In this document: one piece after another, positions 42,116-51,097 of the stretch
Layout of the letters: every line of letters begins with the position of its first letter
Numbering within the stretch: the first letter of the stretch is position 1
NCBI RefSeq assembly: GCF_004212635.1
Contig: NZ_PSRT01000013.1
Coordinates: forward strand, 1-64,000
Direction: 5' to 3'
DNA from: Bradyrhizobium genosp. SA-3
Lineage (GTDB): Bacteria > Pseudomonadota > Alphaproteobacteria > Rhizobiales > Xanthobacteraceae
Length of the DNA: 64,000 nucleotides
Position numbers and translations under genes: made by a program
Notes under the pieces: model-generated
Told to the model about the DNA's origin: nothing
Seen by the model: the letters and a program-made list of their open reading frames with translations, nothing else
Database searches by the model: none

Positions 42116-42832
42116 ATGGGTACTGAACATACCGCAAAGGCCTTCGACACCGACCTCCAGGAGCTCACCCGCCTGGTCGCCGAGATGGGCGGCATCGCCG
42201 AGCGCATGATCGTCGATTCCGTCGACGCGCTGATCCGCCGCGACGTCGCGCTCGGCCAGCGCGTCGTCACCACCGACGCCGAGCTCGACGCGCTGCAGAA
42301 GCGCATCGAGGAGCGCGCCGTGCTCACCATCGCCCGCCGCCAGCCGATGGCGGTGGATCTGCGCGAGATCGTCGGCGCCATGCGCGTTGCCACCGATCTC
42401 GAGCGCATCGGCGACCTCGCCAAGAACATGGGCAAGCGCGTTGCGGCGCTGGAGACGGACTTCCATCCACTCAAGCTGTTCCGCGGCCTGGAGCACATGA
42501 CCGACCTCGTGCAGCAGCAGGTCAAGTCGGTGCTGGACGCCTATGCTGCGCATGATCTGCCGGCGGCAATGGCGGTGTGGAAGGGCGATGAGGAAGTCGA
42601 CGCCATCTGCACCTCGCTGTTCCGCGAGCTCCTCACCTACATGATGGAGGATCCGCGTAACATCTCGTTCTGCATCCATCTGATGTTCTGCGCCAAGAAC
42701 ATCGAGCGGATCGGCGACCACGCCACCAACATCGCCGAGACCGTGTTCTACATGATCGAGGGACAGGCGATCACCGACAAGCGGCCGAAGGGCGATATGA
42801 CGACCTTCGCCACGACGGTACCGAATACCTGA
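42116..42832 (+). CDS. phoU: Phosphate signalling complex protein PhoU
   Basis: A 238-aa all-helical protein of two PhoU repeats, each with the metal-binding E/D-x3-D pattern (TDLERIGDLAKN in the first, KNIERIGDHATNIAE in the second). It links PstB status to PhoR and restrains the Pho response under phosphate sufficiency. Eleven bases after pstB and 15 before phoB. Confidence 0.95.
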   Translation: MGTEHTAKAFDTDLQELTRLVAEMGGIAERMIVDSVDALIRRDVALGQRVVTTDAELDALQKRIEERAVLTIARRQPMAVDLREIVGAMRVATDLERIGDLAKNMGKRVAALETDFHPLKLFRGLEHMTDLVQQQVKSVLDAYAAHDLPAAMAVWKGDEEVDAICTSLFRELLTYMMEDPRNISFCIHLMFCAKNIERIGDHATNIAETVFYMIEGQAITDKRPKGDMTTFATTVPNT

Positions 42833-42847
42833 GGGAGCGACGACAAC

Positions 42848-43555
42848 ATGGGCGCACGCATCATGGTGGTTGAGGACGAGGAAGCTCTCACCGAGCTTCT
42901 CCGTTACAACCTCGAAGGCGACGGCTATGACGTGGAGACGGTGATGCGTGGCGACGACGCCGACACCCGCCTCAAGGAACACATCCCGGATCTGATCGTG
43001 CTCGACTGGATGCTGCCGGGACTGTCCGGCATCGAGCTGTGCCGGCGGCTGCGCACCCGTCCCGAGACCAAGCAGCTCCCGATCATCATGCTCACCGCGC
43101 GCGGCGAGGAGAGCGAGCGGGTGCGGGGTCTTGCGACCGGCGCCGACGACTACATCGTCAAGCCGTTCTCGGTGCCGGAGCTGCTCGCGCGCGTGAAGGG
43201 CCTTCTGCGGCGCGCAAGCCCGGAGCGGCTCGCCACCGTGCTCGCCTATGGCGACATCGAGCTCGATCGCGACAAGCGCCGCGTGGCGCGCTCGGGCCGG
43301 CCGATCGATCTCGGCCCGACCGAATATCGCCTGCTGGAGTTCTTCCTGGAGCATCCCGGCCGCGTGTTCTCGCGCGAGCAGCTGCTCGACAGCGTCTGGG
43401 GCCGCGACATCTATATCGACGAGCGCACCGTCGACGTCCATATCGGACGCCTGCGCAAGCTGCTCAATCTCGGCCGCGAGCAGGACCCGATCCGCACCGT
43501 CCGCGGCGCGGGTTATGCGCTGGATGATCGGTTTGCGAAGGCGGAGCAGACGTAA
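42848..43555 (+). CDS. phoB: Phosphate-regulon response regulator PhoB
   Basis: A 235-aa OmpR-class regulator. Receiver domain with acidic pair ED at 9-10, phospho-acceptor Asp53 (LIVLDWMLPG) and a lysine in DDYIVKPFS; a C-terminal winged helix with RTVDVHIGRLRKLL. It is phosphorylated by PhoR and binds Pho boxes such as that before pstS. Last gene of the cluster, followed by a family-C repeat. Confidence 0.95.
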   Translation: MGARIMVVEDEEALTELLRYNLEGDGYDVETVMRGDDADTRLKEHIPDLIVLDWMLPGLSGIELCRRLRTRPETKQLPIIMLTARGEESERVRGLATGADDYIVKPFSVPELLARVKGLLRRASPERLATVLAYGDIELDRDKRRVARSGRPIDLGPTEYRLLEFFLEHPGRVFSREQLLDSVWGRDIYIDERTVDVHIGRLRKLLNLGREQDPIRTVRGAGYALDDRFAKAEQT

Positions 43556-43599
43556 GGGTTTGGCGGGGGGCTTTAGCAGGCTACTGCCACACCCTCACT

Positions 43600-43755
43600 G
43601 TCGTCCCGGACAAGCGTAAGCGCAGATCCGGGACCAATAGCCACAGAGAGTGATTGTTGCGCGAAAAAGGTAACTCCGAGTCCCCGTAACCACAGCTTGC
43701 GGTGGCTATGGGTCCCGGATCTACGCGCGCTTGAGGCGCGCTCGTCCGGGACGAC
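43600..43755. repeat. Intergenic palindromic repeat, family C
   Basis: Arms GTCGTCCCGGACAAGCG and CGCTCGTCCGGGACGAC; inner CGCAGATCCGGGACC and GGTCCCGGATCTACGCG. It lies between convergent phoB and gcrA. Confidence 0.85.
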
Positions 43756-43812
43756 ATCGGATTTGTTGCGCCGTCATCGCGTGACGGCTGCCGTTTCGAT
43801 CTCAGAACAAAC

Positions 43813-44325
43813 TCACCGCGTGCTCGGCTTGGCCGGCGCGCGCCGGCGATCCGCGGCCGGCTGATAGGCGACGCGCGAGTGCTGGGCACAGTAGGGCAGG
43901 CCGGACAGCGCCCTGCCGCCGCAGAAGAAGAAATCCGGGCTCGAGGGATCGCCGACCGGCCAGTGGCAGGTTGCCTCGTTCAATTCCAGCAGCGACAGCC
44001 GCTGGCTCATCGGCACCACGTTGTCGTAGGTGACCGGTTCGGCCTCCACCTCGACTTCGAAGGCCTGCGCCAGCGCGGTGTTGCCGCGCGAGATCGGCCG
44101 GGTCACCCGCATCATGTGCTGTGCTGGGCGCGCCTTGCGCGGCCGCGGCGCGGCCGAAGATGGGCTCTTGGCGCGGCCCGACAGGCCGAGCCTGTGCACT
44201 TTGCCGATCACGGCATTGCGGGTCACATTGCCGAGCTCGGCCGCGATCTGGCTGGCCGAAAGTCCGGCCTCCCAGAGCTTTTTCAGCTGCTCGACGCGAT
44301 CGTCGGACCAGGTCAAAACCGTCAT
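43813..44325 (-). CDS. gcrA: GcrA-family cell-cycle regulator
   Basis: A 170-aa protein matching Caulobacter GcrA in length and layout. An N-terminal helix-turn-helix (MTVLTWSDDRVEQLKKLW, then SASQIAAELGNVTRNAVIG) is followed by a basic Pro/Ala linker and a C-terminal cysteine-containing sigma-70-interacting region (ATCHWPVGDPSS, FCGGRAL, PYCAQHSRVAYQ). GcrA activates promoters bearing methylated GANTC sites. The ATG at 44325 is used; AGGG lies five bases upstream. Divergent from argD. Confidence 0.92.
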   Translation of the reverse strand: MTVLTWSDDRVEQLKKLWEAGLSASQIAAELGNVTRNAVIGKVHRLGLSGRAKSPSSAAPRPRKARPAQHMMRVTRPISRGNTALAQAFEVEVEAEPVTYDNVVPMSQRLSLLELNEATCHWPVGDPSSPDFFFCGGRALSGLPYCAQHSRVAYQPAADRRRAPAKPSTR

Positions 44326-44646
44326 TGCACCCTTTCCCTCGCTGCGCGCCGCCATCCTGGGGCCTCACAGCGAATGCCTAAGCCTTGAAAAACCCGTGCC
44401 GCCAGAATCCCTTAAGGCTCGCCGGGCGCGCTACTGACGCCCGAACGTTTACGCCGGTACATGAGGACTTAGAGGATCAGAACCGCTGCACGAGATGTCG
44501 TATCTGACAGGCCAAACGCTACAATATGGCGTGACTCCCGCGCAAGAGTCCGCCGACTCGCTTCCACATGTTCCGTGGTGAAAACCCCGCAAAATCGGCA
44601 CCGCAAGACTACGGATTCAGCGTTTCGCGAGGCTTTCCAGGCGGCA

Positions 44647-44674
44647 TTGACACCGGTCTTGCCAAGCATAAGAT
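44647..44674 (+). promoter_or_regulatory. Sigma-70-type promoter of the argD-argF-hslO operon
   Basis: TTGACA at 44647-44652 and TAAGAT at 44669-44674 with a 16-bp spacer. Predicted transcript start near 44681, giving a leader of about 113 bases. The rest of the 44326-44793 gap shows no supported gene. Confidence 0.65.
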
Positions 44675-44681
44675 AGTGGCG

Positions 44682-44706
44682 CGTGCCGCCCTTAAAAGGC
44701 GGCACG
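44682..44706 (+). promoter_or_regulatory. Strong stem-loop at the 5' end of the argD leader
   Basis: A perfect 9-bp stem CGTGCCGCC / GGCGGCACG with a CTTAAAA loop, followed by TTTCGTTTT. It begins at the predicted transcript start. It could be a 5' stabiliser, an attenuator, or a terminator of a short upstream RNA. Confidence 0.55.
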
Positions 44707-44793
44707 TTTCGTTTTCCGGACCGGTCAATGGTGCGCTGCGCAAGGCACGCCAGGCAGGTCTCAACATCCAAATGCAACATCCAAGTGATGGTC

Positions 44794-46002
44794 ATGACCA
44801 ACAGCGCCGCGCCGCATCTGCTTCCCGTTTTCGCCAGGGCCGACCTTGGTTTCGAGCGCGGCGAAGGCTGCTGGCTGATCGCGACCAATGGCGATCGCTA
44901 TCTCGATTTCACGTCGGGCGTTGCGGTGAACGCGCTCGGCCATGCCCATCCCGCGCTGGTCAAGGCATTGCAGGAGCAGGCGACCAAGCTCTGGCACATG
45001 TCGAACCTGTTCCAGAGCCCGGATGGCGAACGGCTTGCAACGCGTCTGTGCAACGAGAGTTTCGCGGACTTCGTGTTCTTCTGTAATTCTGGCGCCGAAG
45101 CGCTGGAATGCGTAATCAAGGTCGTGCGGCGCTATCACGCCGCAAAAGGCCATCCCGATCGCTATCGCATGATCACCTTCGAGGGCGCCTTCCACGGCCG
45201 CACGCTGGCGACGCTGGCTGCGACGGGCTCGGCAAAATATCTCGAAGGTTTCGGCCCGCCGATGGACGGCTTCGACCAGGTCCCGCATGGCGATATCGAG
45301 GCCGTGAAGAAGGCGATCGGTCCGCAGACCGCCGGCATCCTGATCGAGCCGATCCAGGGCGAGGGCGGTGTGCGTTCGTCGACGCCCGCCTTCCTCAAGG
45401 CGCTGCGTCAGCTCTGCGACGAGAAGGGCCTGTTGCTCGCGTTCGACGAGGTGCAGACCGGCATGGGCCGCACCGGCGATCTGTTCGCGCATCGCCGTCT
45501 TGGCGTCACGCCCGACGTGATGTCGCTGGCGAAGGCGCTCGGTGGCGGCTTTCCGATCGGTGCTTGCCTCGCGACTGCGGAAGCGGCCTCCGGCATGACA
45601 CCCGGCTCGCACGGGTCGACGTTCGGCGGCAATCCGCTCGCGATCTCCGCTGCGAACGCCGTGCTCGACGTCATGCTCAAGCCCGGCTTCTTCGACCACG
45701 TGCAGAAGATGTCGCTGCTGCTCAAGCAGAAGCTCGCCTCCGTGATCGATCGCCATTCTGATGTCGTCAGCGAAGTCCGTGGCGAGGGTCTCCTGATCGG
45801 CATCAAGGCGGTCGTGCCTTCGGGTGATCTCGTTGCCGCCTTGCGCCACGAAAAACTGCTCACCGTCGGCGCCGGCGACAATGTCGTGCGCTTCCTGCCG
45901 CCTCTGATCGTCACCGAAGCCGAGATCGAGGACAGCATCGGGCGGCTCGAGCGCGCCTGCACGGCGATCTCGTCCAGTCAGACCAAGCGGGCGGCAAGCT
46001 GA
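44794..46002 (+). CDS. argD: Acetylornithine aminotransferase (class III PLP)
   Basis: A 402-aa aminotransferase that transfers an amino group to N-acetylglutamate semialdehyde in arginine synthesis. Motifs include [43 protein letters not shown], the PLP-acid [12 protein letters not shown] and the Schiff-base lysine in [13 protein letters not shown]. Start at 44794 (ATG) or 44788 (ATG); both lie within AAGTGATGGTCATG. Its stop shares one base with the argF start, so the two are coupled. Confidence 0.93.
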   Translation: MTNSAAPHLLPVFARADLGFERGEGCWLIATNGDRYLDFTSGVAVNALGHAHPALVKALQEQATKLWHMSNLFQSPDGERLATRLCNESFADFVFFCNSGAEALECVIKVVRRYHAAKGHPDRYRMITFEGAFHGRTLATLAATGSAKYLEGFGPPMDGFDQVPHGDIEAVKKAIGPQTAGILIEPIQGEGGVRSSTPAFLKALRQLCDEKGLLLAFDEVQTGMGRTGDLFAHRRLGVTPDVMSLAKALGGGFPIGACLATAEAASGMTPGSHGSTFGGNPLAISAANAVLDVMLKPGFFDHVQKMSLLLKQKLASVIDRHSDVVSEVRGEGLLIGIKAVVPSGDLVAALRHEKLLTVGAGDNVVRFLPPLIVTEAEIEDSIGRLERACTAISSSQTKRAAS

Positions 46003-46925
46003 TGAGCAAGTCGCCAAAGCACTTCCTCGACATCAACGAGCTCCCGCTATCGGAGCTCAAGCGCATGCTGGCCGCATCCTCCGCCATGAAGGCGAAGCAG
46101 AAGGCGCATCAGCCGGTCAGGCCGCTCGAAGGCAAGACGCTGGCGATGATCTTCGAGCGCCCCTCGACGCGGACGCGGGTGTCGTTCGACGTCGCCATGC
46201 GCCAGCTCGGCGGCGAGCCCATCATGCTCACCGGCGCCGAAATGCAGCTCGGCCGCGGCGAGACCATCGCCGACACCGCGCGCGTGCTGTCGCGCTATGT
46301 CGACGCCATCATGATCCGCATCCTCAATCACGAGGCGCTGCTGGAGCTTGCGGCCTATGCGACCGTGCCCGTCATCAACGGCCTGACGCGCCGTTCGCAC
46401 CCTTGCCAGGTGATGGCCGACCTCATGACCTACGAGGAGCATCGCGGCCCGATCGAGGGCAAGACGGTGGCCTGGACCGGTGACGACAACAACGTGCTGG
46501 CGTCCTGGGCCCACGCCGCCGAGCGCTTCAAATTCCAGCTCAACGTCGCAACGCCCCCGGAGCTCGCGCCGAAGAAGGCGATGCGCGACTGGATCAAGAC
46601 GACCAATGCGCCGATCGTGCTCGGCACCGATCCGGAAGCCGCCGTGCGCGGTGCCGATTGCGTCGTCACCGACACCTGGGTGTCAATGGGCGACAAGGAA
46701 GGCGAGCACCGCCACAACGTGCTCAAGCCCTACCAGGTCAATGCCAAGCTGATGTCGCTGGCCAAGTCCGATGCGCTGTTCATGCACTGCCTGCCCGCCC
46801 ATCGCGGCGAGGAGGTCACGGATGACGTGATCGACGGCCCGCAATCGGTCGTGTTCGACGAGGCCGAAAACCGCCTGCACGCGCAGAAGGGCATTCTGGC
46901 CTGGTGCTTTGACGCGGTGAAGTAG
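46002..46925 (+). CDS. argF: Ornithine carbamoyltransferase
   Basis: A 307-aa transcarbamylase forming citrulline from ornithine and carbamoyl phosphate. The carbamoyl-phosphate loop STRTR lies at 55-59, with HPCQVMADL and the ornithine-site loop [11 protein letters not shown] downstream. Length is that of the catabolic/anabolic OTC family. One-base overlap with argD; a family-C repeat separates it from hslO. Confidence 0.94.
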   Translation: MSKSPKHFLDINELPLSELKRMLAASSAMKAKQKAHQPVRPLEGKTLAMIFERPSTRTRVSFDVAMRQLGGEPIMLTGAEMQLGRGETIADTARVLSRYVDAIMIRILNHEALLELAAYATVPVINGLTRRSHPCQVMADLMTYEEHRGPIEGKTVAWTGDDNNVLASWAHAAERFKFQLNVATPPELAPKKAMRDWIKTTNAPIVLGTDPEAAVRGADCVVTDTWVSMGDKEGEHRHNVLKPYQVNAKLMSLAKSDALFMHCLPAHRGEEVTDDVIDGPQSVVFDEAENRLHAQKGILAWCFDAVK

Positions 46926-46948
46926 GCGGGACGGTAGATTATTTATTG

Positions 46949-47070
46949 GTCGTCCCGGCGAAGGCCGGGACCCATACCGCGTGGTCTTTCTCGTGGCAGG
47001 CTGGTGGAGGCAACTAGTCTTCGCCAAACCTGCACTTGTGGTTATGGGTCCCGGCCTTCGCCGGGACGAC
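46949..47070. repeat. Intergenic palindromic repeat, family C
   Basis: Arms GTCGTCCCGGCGAAGGCCGG and CCGGCCTTCGCCGGGACGAC, inner GGGACCCATACC and GGTTATGGGTCCC. Between argF and hslO. Confidence 0.85.
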
Positions 47071-47168
47071 ATCGAGTTTGCGGTAATGTCGGGCAATCAT
47101 AGCTGCGTCCGGAACACGCCGCCTCGCACCCCTTCCAATCCTCCACCTCCGACCCCAGATAGAGCGCC

Positions 47169-48176
47169 ATGGTTTTCCAATCCCCTGACATGAAAACCGG
47201 GCTAGAAGGCCCGGTTCGCGCGCCATCAGCAGTTCCGATCGATGACGCCGTGCTGCCCTACGAGGTCGATGCGCTCGACGTGCGTGGCCGCCTGGTGCGG
47301 CTCGGCCCGGCGCTCGACGACATCCTCACCAAGCACGATTATCCCGCCCCCGTCGGCAAGCTGCTCGGCGAGGCCATCGTGCTGACGACGTTGCTCGGCT
47401 CGGCGCTGAAATTCGAGGGCCGCTTCATCCTTCAAGCTCAGACCGACGGTCCGGTGTCGTTCCTGGTCGTCGACTACATGGCGCCGGATCGTCTGCGCGC
47501 CTATGCGCGCTTCGATGCTGCGCGCCTCGGTGACGCCAGGGATTCAGGGACGCTGCTCGGCCGCGGCCATCTCGCCATGACCATCGACCAGGGTCCCGAC
47601 ATGAGCCGTTACCAGGGCCTGGTCGCGCTCGACGGCGGCGGCCTCGAAGAGGCCGCCCACGAATATTTCCTGCGCTCCGAGCAGATCCCGACGCGCGTGC
47701 GCCTCGCGGTCGGCGAGGAATGGCGCAGTAGCGACGGCGGCAAGCATCGCTGGCGCGCCGGCGGCATGCTGATGCAGTTTTTGCCGAAGGCGCCGGAGCG
47801 CGCGCGGCAGGCCGATTTGCATCCCGGCAACGCGCCCGAAGGCACCGAGGTGCACAGCGTCGCGGAAGACGACGCCTGGGTCGAGGCGCGCTCGCTGATC
47901 GAGACCGTCGAGGACGTCGAGTTGATCGATCCCGAGCTGTCCGGTGAGCGGCTGCTGTTCCGCCTCTTCCACGAGCGCGGCGTGCGCGTGTTCAAGCCGT
48001 TGTCGCTCAAACCGCAATGCTCCTGCTCGCGCGATGCGGTCGCGTCCATGCTGAAGAGTTTTTCGCCGGACGACCGCGCCGCCATGGTTAAGGACGACAA
48101 GGTCGTCGTCACCTGCGAGTTCTGCTCGTCGGTCTACCAGTTCACCCCGCACGAGGCGGGCGTGGAGAACGCGTAG
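47169..48176 (+). CDS. hslO: Redox-regulated chaperone Hsp33
   Basis: A 335-aa chaperone activated by oxidation. The four zinc cysteines are present as C284-x-C286 (QCSCSRD) and C316-x2-C319 (TCEFCSS). The N-terminal HSP33 fold includes EAIVLTTLLGSALKFEGRF. It is 20-40 residues longer than E. coli Hsp33, as in other alphaproteobacteria. The argD-argF-hslO order is common in this class. Confidence 0.94.
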   Translation: MVFQSPDMKTGLEGPVRAPSAVPIDDAVLPYEVDALDVRGRLVRLGPALDDILTKHDYPAPVGKLLGEAIVLTTLLGSALKFEGRFILQAQTDGPVSFLVVDYMAPDRLRAYARFDAARLGDARDSGTLLGRGHLAMTIDQGPDMSRYQGLVALDGGGLEEAAHEYFLRSEQIPTRVRLAVGEEWRSSDGGKHRWRAGGMLMQFLPKAPERARQADLHPGNAPEGTEVHSVAEDDAWVEARSLIETVEDVELIDPELSGERLLFRLFHERGVRVFKPLSLKPQCSCSRDAVASMLKSFSPDDRAAMVKDDKVVVTCEFCSSVYQFTPHEAGVENA

Positions 48177-48188
48177 GCCCCCATTTCC

Positions 48189-48276
48189 CGTCATTGCGAG
48201 CGCAGCGAAGCAATCCAGAAATGCATCCGCGGTGTCAGTCTGGATTGCTTCGTCGCAAGGGCTCCTCGCAATGACG
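48189..48276. repeat. Intergenic palindromic repeat, family B
   Basis: Arms CGTCATTGCGAGCGCAGCG and CTCGCAATGACG with the variant CTTCGTCGCAAGGGCTCCTC. The rest of 48277-48461 holds no supported gene. Confidence 0.8.
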
Positions 48277-48461
48277 AGTTTGGGGCACGCTCGCGCCTCA
48301 TTCTCGCTGGATCGCCCGGCTTGACCGGGCGATCCAGTACTCTGAGACGGCGCTGATTGAACCGATAGGCCGCGGCGTACTCGCCGGAGCCTGTCATCGG
48401 GCTCGCCGAAGGCGAGACCCGGTGGCGGGGCATGACAGCGGTGGGCGTCGCCGCACCGCCC

Positions 48462-48854
48462 CTAATTCAACACCCGCTTGTAGTCCGGGCTGTCCAGCGA
48501 GAACGTCGGCACGTCGATCTCGAAGCGCTCGCCGCTTTCGCTGACCATCTGGTAGCGGCCGGTCATGAAGCCGGAGGCCGTCGTGAGCGGCACGCCGGAG
48601 GTGTATTCGAAGCGCTCGCCGGGGGCCAGGATCGGCTGCTCGCCGACGACGCCCTCGCCCTTCACCTCCTGCTGGCGGCCGGAGGCGTCGGTGATGATCC
48701 AGTGCCGCGTCTTCAGCTGCACGGTCTCGTCGCCGGAATTGGTGATGACGATGGTGTAGGACCAGAAATAGCGGGAGCGGTCGGCCGACGACTGCTCCGG
48801 AACAAAGTTCGGCTCGACGGTCACTTCGATCTGGCGGGTCACGGCGCGGTACAT
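48462..48854 (-). CDS. apaG: ApaG/CorD-type protein
   Basis: A 130-aa beta-sandwich protein (MYRAVTRQIEVTVEPNFV..., SRYFWSYTIVITNSGDE, GFMTGRYQMVSESGERFEI). It is the usual length for ApaG, a small fibronectin-III-like protein of unsettled function linked to Co/Mg resistance in enterics. Longer readings in this frame back to 49754 are antisense to opgC and spurious. Convergent with hslO. Confidence 0.92.
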   Translation of the reverse strand: MYRAVTRQIEVTVEPNFVPEQSSADRSRYFWSYTIVITNSGDETVQLKTRHWIITDASGRQQEVKGEGVVGEQPILAPGERFEYTSGVPLTTASGFMTGRYQMVSESGERFEIDVPTFSLDSPDYKRVLN

Positions 48855-49049
48855 GATGCTATCATACCGAAATCCGCCCAGGGAACCAAACGCTGGAGGC
48901 GACTTTGGCGACATCGTCCCGCCAGAATTCGCGGGGAAGGACTCCCCAAGGGAAGACACCCTTATGTGATCCAGCCGCTTTGCGGGACGACGGCCGGACC
49001 GGTAAACTCCATTGAACGTCGCGATTTGCGGAAGGGTTTTTGGCCCCCG

Positions 49050-50306
49050 ATGACCATTGCCGACCAAGTGACGGGATCGACGATCGCGGGAACCGCGGAT
49101 GCTAAACCCGCAGGCACCAAGCCGCGGGCCGCCGCGCCGGCCATCACGCTGCCGGCCATCGGCGAGCGTGAGCTCCGGCTCGATCTGTTCCGCGGGCTGG
49201 CGCTGTGGCTGATCTTCATCGACCATCTGCCAACCAGCCTGCTGACCTGGTTCACCATCCGCAATTACGGCTTCAGCGACGCCACCGAGATATTCATCTT
49301 CATCTCCGGCTACACCGCCGCCTTCGTCTACGGCCGGGCAATGCTGGAGAGCGGCGTCGTTATCGCCACCGCGCGCATCCTGCGGCGCGTCTGGCAGATC
49401 TACGTCGCCCACGTCTTCCTGTTCACGATCTTCCTCGCCGAAATTTCCTATGTGGCGACCAGCTTCGAGAACCCGCTCTACACCGAAGAGATGGGCATCA
49501 TGGATTTCCTCAAGCAGCCCGACGTCACCATCGTGCAGGCGCTGCTGCTTCGCTTCCGGCCCGTCAACATGGACGTGCTGCCGCTCTACATCGTGCTGAT
49601 GCTGGCGCTGCCGTTGATCCTGTGGTCGATGAAGTGGAAGCCCGACGTCACGCTCGGCCTCTCGGTCGTGCTCTACGCGGTGACCTGGGAATACGACCTC
49701 TACTTCTCGGCCTATCCGAACGGCTTCTGGGCGTTCAATCCGCTGGCCTGGCAATTGCTTTTCGTCTTTGGTGCATGGTGTGCGCTCGGAGGTGCGCGAC
49801 GCATGTCGCGCATTCTGGCCTCACCGGTGACAATGTGGATTGCGATCGCTTATCTGGTCGCGGCGTTCTACGTGACGTTGACCTGGTACGTGCCGCAGCT
49901 TGGTCACCTCATGCCGAAGCGCATCGAGCAGTGGATGTATCCGATCGACAAGACCGATCTCGACGTGCTGCGCTTCACCCATTTCCTGGCGCTGGCCGCG
50001 CTCACCGTGCGCTTCCTGCCGCGGACCTGGCCGGGCTTGAAATCGCGCTGGCTGCGGCCGCTGATCCTGTGTGGGCAGCATTCCCTCGAGATCTTCTGTC
50101 TCGGCGTCTTCCTGGCTTTCGCCGGCCATTTCATCCTGGCCGAGGTCTCCGGCGGCGCAGCCATGCATGCGTTGATTAGTCTCTCCGGAATCCTGATCAT
50201 GTGGGGGGTGGCCTGGGTCATTTCGTGGTACAAGAGCGTGGCTGACAAGAGCGGTGCGAAAACCAAAAACGCCGTCGGCAACGCCGATCTGGCGGGAGGG
50301 GGCTGA
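49050..50306 (+). CDS. opgC: OpgC-like membrane acyltransferase
   Basis: A 418-aa integral membrane protein with about ten transmembrane segments. Its opening ERELRLDLFRGLALWLIFID and NYGFSDATEIFIFISGYTAA match the OpgC/acyltransferase-3 superfamily, whose members succinylate osmoregulated periplasmic glucans. An alanine/threonine-rich cytoplasmic N-terminus of about 45 residues precedes the first helix. The stop shares one base with the next gene, an SGNH-fold protein, and a second SGNH gene follows, so the three form one operon. Substrate (cyclic beta-glucan or another periplasmic glycan) is inferred. Confidence 0.85.
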   Translation: MTIADQVTGSTIAGTADAKPAGTKPRAAAPAITLPAIGERELRLDLFRGLALWLIFIDHLPTSLLTWFTIRNYGFSDATEIFIFISGYTAAFVYGRAMLESGVVIATARILRRVWQIYVAHVFLFTIFLAEISYVATSFENPLYTEEMGIMDFLKQPDVTIVQALLLRFRPVNMDVLPLYIVLMLALPLILWSMKWKPDVTLGLSVVLYAVTWEYDLYFSAYPNGFWAFNPLAWQLLFVFGAWCALGGARRMSRILASPVTMWIAIAYLVAAFYVTLTWYVPQLGHLMPKRIEQWMYPIDKTDLDVLRFTHFLALAALTVRFLPRTWPGLKSRWLRPLILCGQHSLEIFCLGVFLAFAGHFILAEVSGGAAMHALISLSGILIMWGVAWVISWYKSVADKSGAKTKNAVGNADLAGGG

Positions 50307-51085
50307 TGAAGGCGAAGGTTCTCCTGAGCCTGATCCTGCTATGCGGTGGTCTCGCCGCGCCCATGGCGCGCGCGGGCGATGCTGCGTCTGCTGCTCCGGC
50401 CGCGCCCGCGGCCTGCGAATTGCCGTCCTATCTGCTCACCAGCGAGAGCCGGCTGCCCAAGGTCGCCGGCGCCGTCAAGGCCGGCAAGCCGCTCGAGATT
50501 CTGGTCATCGGCAGCCGCTCGACCACGATTCCTTCCTCGGAGAGCAGCTCATATCCGGCGCGCCTGGAGGTGAACCTCAAGGACAAGCTGCCGCCCTCGG
50601 AAGCGGTGCACGTCTCCGTAGAAATACAGAGCAAGAGGACGGCACAGGAGACCGCCGCCACCTTCGTTAAGCTGATGGAAGCAAAAACGCCTACTTTGGT
50701 CATCTGGCAGACCGGGACCGTGGATGCTATCCGATCCATCGATCCCGACGAATTTCGCAGTGCAGTAACCGAAGGGGTTACTGCGTTGCAAAAGACAGGG
50801 GCTGACGTCGTCTTGATGAATTTGCAGTACAGCCCGCGCACCGAAACCATGATCGCGGCGCAGCCTTTTCTCGATAATATGCGCGTGGTGGCGCAGGAGC
50901 ACGACATCCCGCTGTTCGACCGTTTCGCGATCATGCGGCAGTGGAATGATCAGGGCCAGTTCGACCTGTTCAACCCGTCCCGCGGGCCTGAGCTGGCGAA
51001 ACAGGTTCATGATTGCCTTGGCCGGGCGTTGGCACAATTCGTGATCGACGCTGCCCATCTGGAGCCGGCCCAGCAGCAAAATTGA
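50306..51085 (+). CDS. SGNH-hydrolase-fold protein with degraded active site
   Basis: A 259-aa secreted protein (signal peptide ends around PMARAG, residue 19-24). It resembles the SGNH protein encoded 13 bases downstream but has lost key residues. Block I is GSRSTTIPSS, block II lacks the usual glycine, block III is QTGTVDAI instead of GTN, and the block V D-x2-H is absent (LFNPSRGPELAKQVHD). It is probably non-catalytic, perhaps a scaffold or glycan-binding partner of OpgC or of the active paralogue. Translationally coupled to opgC by a one-base overlap. Confidence 0.75.
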   Translation: MKAKVLLSLILLCGGLAAPMARAGDAASAAPAAPAACELPSYLLTSESRLPKVAGAVKAGKPLEILVIGSRSTTIPSSESSSYPARLEVNLKDKLPPSEAVHVSVEIQSKRTAQETAATFVKLMEAKTPTLVIWQTGTVDAIRSIDPDEFRSAVTEGVTALQKTGADVVLMNLQYSPRTETMIAAQPFLDNMRVVAQEHDIPLFDRFAIMRQWNDQGQFDLFNPSRGPELAKQVHDCLGRALAQFVIDAAHLEPAQQQN

Positions 51086-51097
51086 GGTCTAGCGTTA

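Noticed and set aside
44469..44888. A 139-codon minus-strand ORF between gcrA and argD
   Set aside because: It runs through the argD promoter, the 5' stem-loop and the start of argD; cysteine/serine-rich with no family signal.
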